Assembly: GCA_003385635.1 (NCBI GenBank)
Contig: QQUY01000001.1
Location: 744,001-808,000 of the forward strand
Direction: 5' to 3'
DNA from: Acidobacteriota bacterium
GTDB lineage: Bacteria; Acidobacteriota; Blastocatellia; Pyrinomonadales; Pyrinomonadaceae
Length of the DNA: 64,000 nucleotides
Of the stretch, positions 1 to 8,817 are shown piece by piece. A program made the position numbers and the translations under genes. Positions within the stretch are counted from its first letter, which is position 1. Each line of letters starts with the position of its first letter. The notes beneath the pieces were generated by a model. The model was not told the DNA's origin, ran no database searches, and worked only from the letters and a program-made list of their open reading frames with translations.

Positions 1-525
1 TTCCGCCTCAAGGTACCAAAGATAAAAGAAAGTTAGACTGGCCGTTAGTGGAAAGGTGACGATGATGTCAAAGCTCGCGCCCCTTGAAAAAGCGATCAGC
101 CCGAGACACGTGGCGGGGATCGCAAGCATCCAGAACGCGAAAGGGGTCCTACCAGATCTCGCTTCGAATCCAACAGATTCTTTCAGACCGATAAAGAAAA
201 GGCAGAAGACGGTCCCAAGTCCGAAAAGCGCAGAACCGATCCTTGCGGAGAACTCCGAGACTCCGAATATGTTGTAGGCGGAGATCTGAAGCCAGTACAG
301 GAGTGCCGGCTTTTCGAACCAGTTGAATCCGCCGAGGGTGGTAGTAACCCAGTCGCCCCGCTCGAACATCTCTCTTGCGACCTGCGAGTACCTGGGTTCA
401 TCGGGTCCGACCAAAGGCAGGCCGAGACCGAAAAAGTACAGATATCCCATCAAGATCGTGGCGACGAACAGCCACATAAGAGGGCCCCGGAACCGGGATT
501 GTGATGTCTTGGATATTTCTGCCAT
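1..525 (-). CDS. GT39/ArnT-like membrane glycosyltransferase (3' end beyond window)
   Basis: The minus strand is open from an ATG at 525 to the window edge, giving the first 175 residues. Residues 16-36 form a first membrane helix. It is followed by a PDEPRYSQVAREM motif at about residue 41, whose Asp-Glu pair is the usual metal/catalytic site in the first periplasmic loop of ArnT and PMT-type GT-C enzymes. The segment GGFNWFEKPALLYW a little later is also typical. More hydrophobic helices follow. The family moves sugars from polyprenyl-phosphate donors onto lipid A, glycans or proteins at the outer face of the inner membrane; the acceptor here cannot be read. It diverges from the oxidoreductase gene at 574 with 48 bases between them. 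The C-terminal part is missing only because the window ends. Confidence 0.88.
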   Translation of the reverse strand, partial: MAEISKTSQSRFRGPLMWLFVATILMGYLYFFGLGLPLVGPDEPRYSQVAREMFERGDWVTTTLGGFNWFEKPALLYWLQISAYNIFGVSEFSARIGSALFGLGTVFCLFFIGLKESVGFEARSGRTPFAFWMLAIPATCLGLIAFSRGASFDIIVTFPLTASLTFFYLWYLEAE

Positions 526-573
526 ACTAGCGGGAAACTGAAGTATCGCGTAAATTTCGCGACCTTTCAATCT

Positions 574-1569
574 ATGATCCCCGAACAGAACGGACGAGAA
601 GGCGAGCCCCTCAGAACGGCGGTCGTGGGTGTCGGCTCGCTTGGAAGACATCACGCCAGAAACTACGCAGACCTTACTTCGGAAGGAACAGCGAAACTTT
701 CGGCGGTTTGCGACATAGACGAGACGGCCGGAAGGTCGATCGCTGATCAGTTTGATACTTCATTCACCGCCGACTGGCGGACGCTTACTGATTCTATCGA
801 TGCTGTCTCGATCGTTGCGCCGACGGAGCTTCATTGCGAGATCGCGTGCGGTTTTCTTGAAAAGGGAGTCCACTGCCTTGTCGAAAAGCCGATCGCCAAG
901 ACTCTCGATGAGGCCGACAAGATGATCTCGGCCGCGAACGCATCCGGTGCAAAGCTGATGGTCGGGCATCTTGAACGCTTCAATCCGGCGATGGCCGCCC
1001 TAAAGCCTCACGTCACAACGCCTCTCTATTTTGAGATCCACAGGGTCTCTCCATTCCCGAACCGGAGCCTCGACGTGGATGTCGTGCTGGACGTAATGAT
1101 CCACGATCTTGATGCCGTGCAATGGCTTGTGGGCGAGGATGTCGAAGCCGATTCCGTTTCCGCGGTCGGGATACCGATCATCTCGGACAAGGTCGATGCG
1201 GCGAATGCGAGACTGGAGTTTGCGAACGGCGCGGTTGCAAATATCACGGCCTCGCGCGTAGGAACAGAGAAGATCCGCAAGACCAGGTTCTACCAGACAA
1301 ATTCGTACGTCGTCCTTGATTATGTTACCAAGTTCGCGTCTGTTACCTCGCTTGATCCGTCCGCGGCTCATCCGCTTCTTGGTATCAGCGTTAACAAACT
1401 GGAAGTTACAGAAGTTGAGCCGTTGAGGGCGGAGCTTGAGGCATTTTTAAAGTCTGCGCGTGAAGGATCGGAACCTCCGGTCACAGCTGAGGACGGCAGA
1501 AGGGCACTGGTGCTCGCTCTTCAGGTGCTTGAGAAGATCGAGACCCACAGGGCACGCCTTCGCCTGTAG
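574..1569 (+). CDS. Gfo/Idh/MocA family NAD(P)-dependent oxidoreductase
   Basis: This is a 331-residue protein, normal length for the family. The Rossmann glycine motif is at residues 19-24 (VVGVGSLG) and the family EKP motif at about 104-106, where the Lys is the expected catalytic residue. The C-terminal half has the beta-sheet substrate domain, with an HDLDAVQWL segment (H-D motif). Family members oxidise or reduce a ring hydroxyl of a sugar or nucleotide sugar in the cytoplasm. Relatives sit in lipid A or glycan pathways (UDP-GlcNAc 3-dehydrogenase, GnnA type). The neighbouring ArnT-like gene is compatible with that role, but substrate assignment is inference. The ATG at 574 places the Rossmann fold close to the N-terminus, as expected. 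The next gene follows directly. Confidence 0.9.
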   Translation: MIPEQNGREGEPLRTAVVGVGSLGRHHARNYADLTSEGTAKLSAVCDIDETAGRSIADQFDTSFTADWRTLTDSIDAVSIVAPTELHCEIACGFLEKGVHCLVEKPIAKTLDEADKMISAANASGAKLMVGHLERFNPAMAALKPHVTTPLYFEIHRVSPFPNRSLDVDVVLDVMIHDLDAVQWLVGEDVEADSVSAVGIPIISDKVDAANARLEFANGAVANITASRVGTEKIRKTRFYQTNSYVVLDYVTKFASVTSLDPSAAHPLLGISVNKLEVTEVEPLRAELEAFLKSAREGSEPPVTAEDGRRALVLALQVLEKIETHRARLRL

Positions 1570-1584
1570 TTGCCTGCCAAGAGG

Positions 1585-2694
1585 ATGTCTACTGACCCAA
1601 TCAAGAACCTTCTCGACAGACGGATCGAGGCCGGAGACTTCGCCTCGGCTTCTTGGTTCGTTTCCAGAAAAGGAAAGGTGCTCTCGGAAGGGGCTGTCGG
1701 CCTGGCAGTGAAAGTTGGGGACGAAGTGGCTGCGACGCCCGAGACAATCTATGACCTCGCAAGCCTTACAAAACCGCTCGTAACGGGCCTTCTGTTCGCC
1801 ATCTTCCGCGAGATGCTGGAGTTCCATCTCGACGAGCCCGTTTCGGAACTTTTCGAGCAGTTCCAGACCAGGGAAAAACGCGACATTACCTTTAATGATC
1901 TGCTCACCCATACTTCCGGGTTCGAGGCCTGGAGGCCGTTCTATCTTGAGGTCGAAGGGAGGGGACAAAAGAAAAGGCTTGAAGCGATCGTCAACAGGAT
2001 CGCCGGACTGCCTCTGGCCGCCAGGACAGGTGAAAGCGTCATTTACAGCGATCTTAACTTCTTGCTTCTGGATGCCGCTATCTACAGCCGCCAGGGAGGT
2101 CTGGACCAGAACGCCCGGTCTTTGATCTTCGAAAGACTTGATCTTCGAAGTACTTGCTTCAATCCCCCGGAACACCTGAAAGGCCGAATCGCAGCAAGCG
2201 AGGAAGGCAACGAGTACGAGAAACAGACAGCGGAGAAGATGGGTTTTGATACTTCGGATCATGCCTGGCGCAACGAGACCATCCAGGGTGAGGTGCACGA
2301 CGAGAACTGCAGGTTTCTTGGAGGCGCGTCAGGTCACGCGGGCCTGTTCTCGACAGCTCGCGAGACTGCCCGGATCGCTTCTCAGTTCCTACCGGGTTCC
2401 GAGCTGTTGCCCGAACAGGCTTTGTCCATCTTTCGCCGAAACCTTACCCCGGGGCTTGACCAGTCGCGGTCCGCTGCTTTCCAGCTTGCCGCAACTGAGT
2501 CTTCTTCGGCACACGGCGTAATCCCGGATACCGCGTTCGGGCACCTGGGATTTACCGGCACGATGGTCTGGATCGATCCAGACTCCGAATCGATATATGT
2601 GCTTCTCACAAACCGGACTCACGCGCGGAGGCCTCCTTTTGCCGACTTATCCGCTGCCCGCCGTGAATTTCTGAAGGCGGCGGCGGGAATCTGA
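1585..2694 (+). CDS. Serine hydrolase, beta-lactamase/class C fold (CubicO-type)
   Basis: The protein has 369 residues from ATG 1585. A TTG at 1570, immediately after the upstream stop, would add five residues and cannot be excluded. The SxxK nucleophile motif is S-L-T-K at about residues 60-63 (LASLTKPL). The second motif is Y-S-D-L-N near 154, and a C-terminal HLGFTGT block is typical of CubicO-like serine hydrolases and esterases. No signal peptide is visible, so it may act in the cytoplasm, unlike secreted PBPs. Members hydrolyse esters, peptides or beta-lactams; substrate is unknown. It is probably co-transcribed with the oxidoreductase, since there is no room for a promoter between them. 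Confidence 0.87.
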   Translation: MSTDPIKNLLDRRIEAGDFASASWFVSRKGKVLSEGAVGLAVKVGDEVAATPETIYDLASLTKPLVTGLLFAIFREMLEFHLDEPVSELFEQFQTREKRDITFNDLLTHTSGFEAWRPFYLEVEGRGQKKRLEAIVNRIAGLPLAARTGESVIYSDLNFLLLDAAIYSRQGGLDQNARSLIFERLDLRSTCFNPPEHLKGRIAASEEGNEYEKQTAEKMGFDTSDHAWRNETIQGEVHDENCRFLGGASGHAGLFSTARETARIASQFLPGSELLPEQALSIFRRNLTPGLDQSRSAAFQLAATESSSAHGVIPDTAFGHLGFTGTMVWIDPDSESIYVLLTNRTHARRPPFADLSAARREFLKAAAGI

Positions 2695-2730
2695 ACATAG
2701 CTTTGCTCCGTTTTTGCGAAGGGGGCAATA

Positions 2731-2739
2731 TGTTATGAT
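2731..2739 (+). promoter_or_regulatory. Extended -10 promoter element upstream of first VWFA gene
   Basis: TG-T-TATGAT at 2731-2739 matches an extended -10 element of a sigma70-type promoter. No good -35 is seen, which is common with extended -10 sites. Transcription would start near 2746 and leave about 120 bases of leader before the ATG at 2868. Confidence 0.45.
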
Positions 2740-2867
2740 TTTGAATGGTGCTTTTCTCCCCCGGGCTTATCCTTCCCGACACCTTGTGACCTCGAGTTTA
2801 CACAGCTATATCGACCGCAAAAGGTCATAAAAATCGAAGCCGACTCATCGCAGCCGGAGAATTCACA

Positions 2868-3899
2868 ATGAAAAAGACAATCATCGCCGTCGCAATCGCA
2901 GCCGTTTTTCTGACCGGCGTATATGTCCAGGCGCAGACCATTGGCCGGCCGAGGGTGGTCGAGAAGAAAGATGACACGCCTGCCGAACCGCTTGCTCCTC
3001 CTCCGCCTCTCGTCGTAGACGATGATGAGGTCCTGAAGATCGAGACAAATCTGGTGACACTGCCGGTGTCGGTTCTGGACGAGCGTGGAAGGTTCATATC
3101 GGACCTCGGAGTTGATGACTTTCAGATCTATGAGGACGGGGTTAAACAGGAGATCGAGTTCTTTCGGTCGGTCGAACAACCGTTCACGGTCGTGCTGTTG
3201 CTGGACCTCAGCCCATCTACGAAATACAAGATAAACGAGATCCAGGATGCCGCGATCTCGTTCGTGGATCAGCTCCGGCAAGACGATGAGATCATCGTTG
3301 TGACGTTCAGCCGGGATGTTCAGGTGATCAGCCGTCAAAAGAGCAACTATCACAGGTTCCGGCGTGCGATCCGCGAGGCGAAGTTCGGAGACGGAACCAG
3401 TATTTATCAGGCCGTCGCATATGCGATGAAGGAAGAACTAAGGCTCATTGACGGCAGAAAAGCGCTGGTCATTTTCAGTGACGGTGTAGACACTTCGTCG
3501 AGAGGTGCGAACTACGACGGAACTCTCCGTGACGCAGAGGCGCTTGATTCGTTGGTCTACCCGATCTGGTACAACACTTTCCAGGAAGGGAAGGCGACCA
3601 AGGATGCTGCCGGTGACGTGATCTATCCGACCGGCGCCAGCCCGGAAGAGAACGAGCGCGGGAAGAACTACCTTCGCGACCTGACCGAATTTGCCGGAGG
3701 CAAGCTCTACGAGGCGAATGACATCGAGAACCTGAATTTTGCCTTCCGAAGCATCGCCGAAGAGCTTCGCAAGCAGTATTACATTGGCTACTATCCCCAG
3801 CTGGAAGGAAAGCTCGGCGAACGAAAAAAGATCAACGTTCGAGTAAGAAGACCGAGGCTTACCGTCCGCTCCAAGAACTCCTACAGGGTCAATTTCTAG
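2868..3899 (+). CDS. Secreted VWFA-related acidobacterial protein, paralog 1
   Basis: A 343-residue protein with a signal peptide (residues 1-23, ending VQAQ) and a short proline-rich linker (about 38-50). A von Willebrand A-like domain follows. The MIDAS metal motif DxSxS is D113-L-S-P-S117; GTSIYQAV and FSDGVDTSSR supply the remaining metal-site segments. The C-terminal block ending RKQYYIGYYPQ and RVRRPRLTVRSKNSYRV is characteristic of the VWFA-related acidobacterial family (TIGR03436 type). These proteins are exported; their biological role is not established. It is the shortest of three tandem paralogs and lacks the glycine-rich insert of the second. The ATG at 2868 begins a canonical signal peptide. 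Confidence 0.92.
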   Translation: MKKTIIAVAIAAVFLTGVYVQAQTIGRPRVVEKKDDTPAEPLAPPPPLVVDDDEVLKIETNLVTLPVSVLDERGRFISDLGVDDFQIYEDGVKQEIEFFRSVEQPFTVVLLLDLSPSTKYKINEIQDAAISFVDQLRQDDEIIVVTFSRDVQVISRQKSNYHRFRRAIREAKFGDGTSIYQAVAYAMKEELRLIDGRKALVIFSDGVDTSSRGANYDGTLRDAEALDSLVYPIWYNTFQEGKATKDAAGDVIYPTGASPEENERGKNYLRDLTEFAGGKLYEANDIENLNFAFRSIAEELRKQYYIGYYPQLEGKLGERKKINVRVRRPRLTVRSKNSYRVNF

Positions 3900-3970
3900 A
3901 ATCGGGGCGCGGCGGCGCCCTGACTCACTTCCACAAAATTTCCAAAAATATATCCAGCGCACAGGGAGTG

Positions 3971-3979
3971 TGCTACAAT
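3971..3979 (+). promoter_or_regulatory. Extended -10 promoter element upstream of second VWFA gene
   Basis: TG-C-TACAAT at 3971-3979 is an extended -10 element, with no convincing -35. It lies in the 260-base gap before the second VWFA gene and implies a leader of about 170 bases. The gap otherwise holds nothing I recognise. Confidence 0.45.
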
Positions 3980-4159
3980 ACCCCCATTCTTACTGGGTTT
4001 TACGACATTTCGGACGATATCCGAAGCTTTGGAAAGCGGCTGTATTGTCAGGCATCTATCTCTCCCCGATGCTAATCCTAGACGAGAATTACGCGACGCC
4101 CCCTGTTTGAATAACTCTCTACCGGCCGTCAGGCTGTCTGGAAATTGGAGAAGCTGGAT

Positions 4160-5392
4160 ATGAGAAAGATCTTGGCCGCAGCAGTCCTTCTGGGGTTGTT
4201 TGCTCTGACCGCACTGGCGCAAACGAACCGAGAACGCCCCAGAGTTGTAACCGACACAGCTCCTACTCCCGAAACTAAATCCTCACGACCGGAACTAAAG
4301 AACGACACACCGTACGAGCCTGATAAATCGGCTCCTGTCCTCCAGGACAATTCACCTAATAAAGCACCCACTGATCTCGAGCCGCCTCCGCCGCTCGTGC
4401 TCGAAGATGACGAGATAATCAAGATCGATACGAACTTCGTTACCTTGCCCGTTTCGGTCCTCGACCGCGACGGCAGGTTCATCGCCGGACTTCGTCAAAA
4501 CGATTTCAAGATCTACGAAAACGGGGCGGAACAGAGAGTCGAGTACTTTGCTTCGGTCGAAACGCCGTTCACAGTTGTCCTTCTGCTCGACGTCAGCCCG
4601 TCCACCCAATACAAGATCGACGAGATCCGAATGGCTGCCATCACGTTCGTGGACCAGCTTCGTCCGAACGACACGGTGATGGTTGTCGCGTTTGACGAGG
4701 ACTACCAGGTCCTTACCAGGCCCACAAGTGACCGAATGAGGCTCAGGAACGCGATATCCCGCGCCAACTTTGGTAGCGGCACCAGCCTGTATGACGCGGT
4801 CGGCAAGACCATAGACCGTGAACTCAGGGGTATTCCAGGCAGAAAAGCGGTCGTCGTATTTACGGACGGAGTCGATACGACGTCCAGACTCGGAGACTAC
4901 CAAAGTACGATACGGCAGGTAGAAGAGGTAGATGCTTTGATCTACCCGGTCAGGTACGACACTTACAGGCAGTACGTGGGCGGAAATGGCGGGTACGGCG
5001 GGAGGCGCCGTCCTCCTGTACGCACGGGGAATGTTTGGGCTGATATCCTGGCCGGCGTCCTGGCGAATCAGGGAGGCACGATCCGCTCCGGGCAAAAGGG
5101 GACGAGTCCGGAAGAGTACAGGGTCGGGAGGATGTACCTCGAGGAACTTGCCCGGTATAGCGGTGGAAGGATGTTCGAAGCAGACACGGTCTCAAACCTG
5201 GATCTCGCATTCCGCAGCATAGCTGAAGAGCTGAGACGTCAGTACTCGCTTGGCTATTATCCGGAGATTGCGGGGGAGGCGGGAGACAGAAAGCGTATCC
5301 GCGTACGGGTAAGAAGACCTAATGTCGTTGTGAGAACCAAGAATAGCTACATTGTCGGAAACAACAGCAGCACGATGAGTTCCTGGAGATAG
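4160..5392 (+). CDS. Secreted VWFA-related acidobacterial protein, paralog 2
   Basis: 410 residues from ATG 4160. That start is preferred over the in-frame TTG at 4145 because GGAG lies 9 bases upstream of the ATG and the protein then opens directly with a signal peptide (MRKILAAAVLL, cleavage near ALAQ). A proline-rich linker precedes a VWA-like domain with the MIDAS sequence DVSPS, then GTSLYDAV and FTDGVDTTSR. An insert of about 35 residues rich in Gly, Tyr and Arg (GGNGGYGGRRRPP) follows the first half of the domain. The C-terminal YYPE and RVRRPNVVVRTKNSYIV block matches paralog 1. A clear terminator follows at 5414. Function is unknown beyond an exported, probably metal-binding, VWA fold. 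Confidence 0.92.
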   Translation: MRKILAAAVLLGLFALTALAQTNRERPRVVTDTAPTPETKSSRPELKNDTPYEPDKSAPVLQDNSPNKAPTDLEPPPPLVLEDDEIIKIDTNFVTLPVSVLDRDGRFIAGLRQNDFKIYENGAEQRVEYFASVETPFTVVLLLDVSPSTQYKIDEIRMAAITFVDQLRPNDTVMVVAFDEDYQVLTRPTSDRMRLRNAISRANFGSGTSLYDAVGKTIDRELRGIPGRKAVVVFTDGVDTTSRLGDYQSTIRQVEEVDALIYPVRYDTYRQYVGGNGGYGGRRRPPVRTGNVWADILAGVLANQGGTIRSGQKGTSPEEYRVGRMYLEELARYSGGRMFEADTVSNLDLAFRSIAEELRRQYSLGYYPEIAGEAGDRKRIRVRVRRPNVVVRTKNSYIVGNNSSTMSSWR

Positions 5393-5413
5393 GTACTTGA
5401 CGAACAAAAGTTT

Positions 5414-5446
5414 AGAGACTGTCTGAAATTGCAGTCTCTTTTTCTT
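5414..5446 (+). terminator. Rho-independent terminator after second VWFA gene
   Basis: AGAGACTG (5414-5421) pairs perfectly with CAGTCTCT (5432-5439) across a 10-base loop. A run of T follows (TTTTTCTT). It separates the second VWFA gene from the third. Confidence 0.85.
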
Positions 5447-5600
5447 AAAGGGGTTTTAGTGATCTGCCTTTCAGGCGTTGATTCCGACCTCCGGAATGAG
5501 GTGAAGATCCCGCTGGTGAATGAGCTGGTTAGATGTCGGCCTGCAGAGCGGTTTTTTATTTTCTCCGCCAAAACATCTTCCTTTTAAGATCGCCGCATCT

Positions 5601-5606
5601 TATAAT
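5601..5606 (+). promoter_or_regulatory. Consensus -10 (TATAAT) upstream of third VWFA gene
   Basis: A perfect TATAAT at 5601-5606 lies 32 bases before the ATG at 5639. The -35 position holds only a weak TTCCTT. With the terminator at 5414 it implies independent transcription of the third paralog. Confidence 0.45.
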
Positions 5607-5638
5607 CGTTTTCGCCCCAATTCGCACTTTACTAAGAC

Positions 5639-6850
5639 ATGCACAGATTCCTTGCGGTCGTAATCGTTGCCCTTGCGTTGTCGCTGTTCCCCTGCGAGTC
5701 GTTCGCGCAGTCGGGAACCGGCGGCGGTGGTGAGGCGAAAAAGGCCAACCGGAGGCCTGCCCCGACCCCGACGTCCGAACCGAGGCCGGTCGAGGCCGGA
5801 GAGGAAGATCCTTTCGATGATGTGATCACGGTTGATACGAACCTCGTCACCATTCCGGTCAGGGTACTCGACAAGCAGGGAAGGTTTGTAGGTGGACTGA
5901 CTCAGTCAGATTTTAAGATCTTTGAGGACAATGTGGAGCAGGACGTCGCGTACTTCTCCAACGAGCAGAACCCGTTTACCGTTGCACTGGTTCTTGATAT
6001 GAGTTACTCAAGCACATTCAAGATCGATGAGATCCAGCAGGCTGCGCTCACGTTCGTGACCCAGCTGAGACCCAACGACAAGGTGATGGTCATCTCCTTC
6101 GATCAGGAAGTGCACATACTTTGTGAACCGACCAGCGACCGCAAGCTCATCAATAACGCAATAGTCCGGACCCGAATCTCGTCGGGTACCAGCTTGTACG
6201 ATGCGGTCGACTTTGTCGTCAACAAACGGTTTAACAAGATCGAGGGTAGAAAGGCGGTCGTCCTGTTCACCGATGGTGTGGACACCACGTCCCGCGCTGC
6301 TCATGACCGCGAAAATCTGCGTGACGCCTCAGAGCTCGATGCGCTCGTATATCCGATCAAGTACGATACGTTTGCTGACGTACAGGCGATCGAACGAGGC
6401 GAGAAGTCCGTACCGCAGAACCCGACTACAAACAACACGATCCTGAACCCACCGATCAACGGAGGAAACATCCCGACCTCCGGAAGTCCCAGCTCGCTTC
6501 CTTTTCCCCTGCCAACGGGCACGATCAGGACCGGCGGAGGAAACAGCCGGCCGGTTGGCGTTTCCTCCGGCCAGGGCACTACGCGGGAAGAATATGAACG
6601 GGCGGAGGTCTATCTCGACCGAATGGCTATGTTGACCGGTGGCAGGGTCTACGAGGCCAATAGCCCGGAGAATCTTTCAAGGGCATTTTCGCGAATCGCG
6701 AGCGAGCTGCGTGAGTTCTACAGCATCGGGTTCTATCCGAACGAAGCAGAACCCGGGAAGACCAGAAAACTGAAGGTTAAAGTCGCGAAGCCGGGGGTCG
6801 CCGTACGAGCCCGCGACAGCTATGTCGTAAGGCCGAAAGACGTCAACTAG
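5639..6850 (+). CDS. Secreted VWFA-related acidobacterial protein, paralog 3
   Basis: 403 residues with a signal peptide (residues 1-23, ending SFAQ) and a Pro/Thr/Glu-rich linker. The VWA-like domain has the MIDAS D-M-S-Y-S, GTSLYDAV and FTDGVDTTSR. An insert rich in Asn, Pro, Gly and Ser (about residues 260-310) replaces the Gly/Tyr/Arg insert of paralog 2. The C-terminal ending FYSIGFYPN then VKVAKPGVAVRARDSYVV is the diverged form of the paralog tail. It is the most divergent of the three: the MIDAS motif reads SYS rather than SPS. It converges on glgC with 8 bases between the stops. Role unknown; exported. Confidence 0.92.
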   Translation: MHRFLAVVIVALALSLFPCESFAQSGTGGGGEAKKANRRPAPTPTSEPRPVEAGEEDPFDDVITVDTNLVTIPVRVLDKQGRFVGGLTQSDFKIFEDNVEQDVAYFSNEQNPFTVALVLDMSYSSTFKIDEIQQAALTFVTQLRPNDKVMVISFDQEVHILCEPTSDRKLINNAIVRTRISSGTSLYDAVDFVVNKRFNKIEGRKAVVLFTDGVDTTSRAAHDRENLRDASELDALVYPIKYDTFADVQAIERGEKSVPQNPTTNNTILNPPINGGNIPTSGSPSSLPFPLPTGTIRTGGGNSRPVGVSSGQGTTREEYERAEVYLDRMAMLTGGRVYEANSPENLSRAFSRIASELREFYSIGFYPNEAEPGKTRKLKVKVAKPGVAVRARDSYVVRPKDVN

Positions 6851-6858
6851 GCGTTGGG

Positions 6859-8148
6859 CTAGATCACGGTCCCGTCTTTAAGGATCGAGTTCTTGGGGAT
6901 CAGGATGATCCCGTCGCGGATATAATAATTCTCGCCTTCTTCCTCTTCTATCCCGCGCTCATTGATCAGTTTCACGTTCTTGCCGATACGGACGTTCTTG
7001 TCGATGATCGCCTTCCTGACCTCGGTTTCTGACCCGATACCCATGTGCGGCCTGCCCACGTCCAGGTTGTTCTGCATCTCGTCAACCGATTCATAGTAGT
7101 CCGCGCCCATAACGATCGAGTCCTCAATTCGCACTCCGTTATCTATCCGCGACCTCAGTCCAAAGATAGAATTCCGCGCGTAAACCCCGTTCAGGATGCA
7201 GCCCTCGCTGATCATCGAAAAACCTATGTCGCTGTTCTGGATCTTTGACGGCGGAAGATAACGGCTGCGTGTATAGATCGGCGCCGCCGCGTTAAAGAAA
7301 TTGAACTTCGGAAGAGGGCGCACCAGGTCGAGATTGGCGTCATAGAATGCCTTGATCGTTCCGATATCCTCCCAGTAGTCCGAGTAAAGGTACGCTTGGA
7401 CGTTAAGGCTTCCGATCGCCTCGGGAATGATCTCGCGTCCGAAATCGACCCAGTCTTCGTCTTGTCCCAGCAGCTCCAAAAGCCGTTCGTAACTGAAGAC
7501 ATAGATCCCCATTGAAGCAAGATACGGCCGATTCGTCGCCTCGTCTTGAGAAAGGCCGAATTGTGTCGTATCAACCCGCATCGCCTCCAGTTCTTCTCCG
7601 GACGGTTTCTCGCGAAACTCAGAGATCGTCCCGTCGCCTTCGGTTTTAAGGAGCCCGAATCCCTCCGCTTCGCCAGGCGTACAGGGGATAACTGAAATTG
7701 TCACGTCGGCTTTCTTCTCAATGTGCCTCTTGATGAACGGCCTGTAGTCCATCCTGTACAAATGGTCGCCGGAAAGAATTAGGATAGTGTCGACGCCCCA
7801 GTCGCGGATATGGGGAATTATCTGTCTGACGGCGTCCGCCGTTCCCTGGAACCATTGCGGGCTGTCGCGCCTTTGTTCCGCTGCGATGATCTCCACGAAC
7901 CCGGAAGAGAACGAAGAGAATCTGTAAGTTCTTGAGATATGGCGATTTAGGGACGCAGAATTAAATTGCGTAAGGACAAAGATCTGCAAAACATCGGAAT
8001 TGATGCAGTTTGAGATCGGGACGTCGATAAGCCTGTACTTTCCGCCAAGCGGCACTGCCGGCTTTGCCCGCTCCATTGTGAGCGGAAAAAGTCTTGTGCC
8101 CGCGCCGCCGCCGAGAATGATCGCCATTACCTTCGGATTCTGGTCCAT
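6859..8148 (-). CDS. glgC: Glucose-1-phosphate adenylyltransferase
   Basis: A 429-residue protein of normal GlgC length. It makes ADP-glucose from glucose-1-phosphate and ATP, the committed step of bacterial glycogen synthesis, in the cytoplasm. The N-terminal nucleotidyltransferase motif is [13 protein letters not shown], followed by [15 protein letters not shown] and the substrate region [16 protein letters not shown]. The C-terminal part (about residues 310-429) has left-handed beta-helix hexapeptide repeats ([12 protein letters not shown]) for allosteric control and oligomerisation. No other glycogen gene is in the window, so it stands alone, convergent with the third VWFA gene. Confidence 0.96.
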   Translation of the reverse strand: MDQNPKVMAIILGGGAGTRLFPLTMERAKPAVPLGGKYRLIDVPISNCINSDVLQIFVLTQFNSASLNRHISRTYRFSSFSSGFVEIIAAEQRRDSPQWFQGTADAVRQIIPHIRDWGVDTILILSGDHLYRMDYRPFIKRHIEKKADVTISVIPCTPGEAEGFGLLKTEGDGTISEFREKPSGEELEAMRVDTTQFGLSQDEATNRPYLASMGIYVFSYERLLELLGQDEDWVDFGREIIPEAIGSLNVQAYLYSDYWEDIGTIKAFYDANLDLVRPLPKFNFFNAAAPIYTRSRYLPPSKIQNSDIGFSMISEGCILNGVYARNSIFGLRSRIDNGVRIEDSIVMGADYYESVDEMQNNLDVGRPHMGIGSETEVRKAIIDKNVRIGKNVKLINERGIEEEEGENYYIRDGIILIPKNSILKDGTVI

Positions 8149-8570
8149 AAGATCAATCGTGCCTGTTACTTGGGAATTCTAGCTGCTGTAGCAAGAGGAT
8201 AGCTTTGTCCTGGGCAGATTATCAAGATGGTGGGCCCGCGATGTTGTGAAATTTCCGCTTTTCGAAGGTGACGCCGCTGATTCTCCGGTAAACGGAACCC
8301 GCTCGTCATTTGAAGCCGCCAGGCTGTTTCAACAGAGGAATGACAGAGTCCTCTTCGATGCTCAGCACAGCTTTTTGGGGCTCAAGAACGCTTTCAACCG
8401 GCGATTCCGACGAGTCAGTTGGCAGCAAGCTCTTTGGGTAGAACATCAGCAGTAAAGGTTATCCTACATAGCCATACGGATTTTCAGATCTAGAGCTCCC
8501 GAGACGTCATCGATGTTCCGTTGACACCAAATCCGGACCGTGGTACCGTCCCTCCACCGTCAAAGACGAC
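8149..8570. other. Intergenic stretch, no confident gene
   Basis: The gap between the glgC start and the cobalamin riboswitch has no open frame I can support on either strand. On the minus strand, two adjoining frames between about 8590 and 8290 read fairly protein-like text broken by two in-frame stops and a frame change. This could be a decayed gene, but no family is recognisable. Confidence 0.4.
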
Positions 8571-8574
8571 GGAC

Positions 8575-8730
8575 AAGTTCTTTGCAGTTAAAAAACCTCT
8601 GCGCAGGGGAAGCCGAGTGAAATTCTCGCACGATCGCGTCACAGTGAATGCCTCCGGGCCGAAGTCTGATGACCTGCCTCAGGTTTGTTAACCCACAAAT
8701 GCTTCGCGTCAAGGCATTGAGGTTTCCAGC
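8575..8730 (+). promoter_or_regulatory. Cobalamin riboswitch controlling the B12 uptake operon
   Basis: The segment carries the conserved parts of an adenosylcobalamin/cobalamin riboswitch in order. GGGGAAGCCGAGTGAAATTC (8607-8626) is the receptor core around J3/4. It is followed by CGTCACAGTGAATG, then GGGCCGAAGTCTGATGACCT with the B12 box, at about 8657-8676. Last comes a 3' hairpin of AATGC and GCATT arms around a CTTCGCG-containing loop (8698-8718), the place of the kissing-loop stem. It lies about 90 bases upstream of btuF. In the family, ligand binding folds the leader to hide the ribosome site or terminate, so uptake genes are off when B12 is plentiful. No terminator is obvious, so translational control is more likely. 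Ends are approximate. Confidence 0.88.
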
Positions 8731-8817
8731 CGCCGGTAATTTTTACAGCGCCCTGGCCTTCTTCCTTGATTTGAATTTGAAGAAGTCCGGGGCGTCTTGC
8801 GTTTGAGCCTCGAAAAG

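Noticed and set aside
1447..2298. Minus-strand frame of 283 codons
   Set aside because: Antisense to the serine hydrolase and the end of the oxidoreductase, with no motif.
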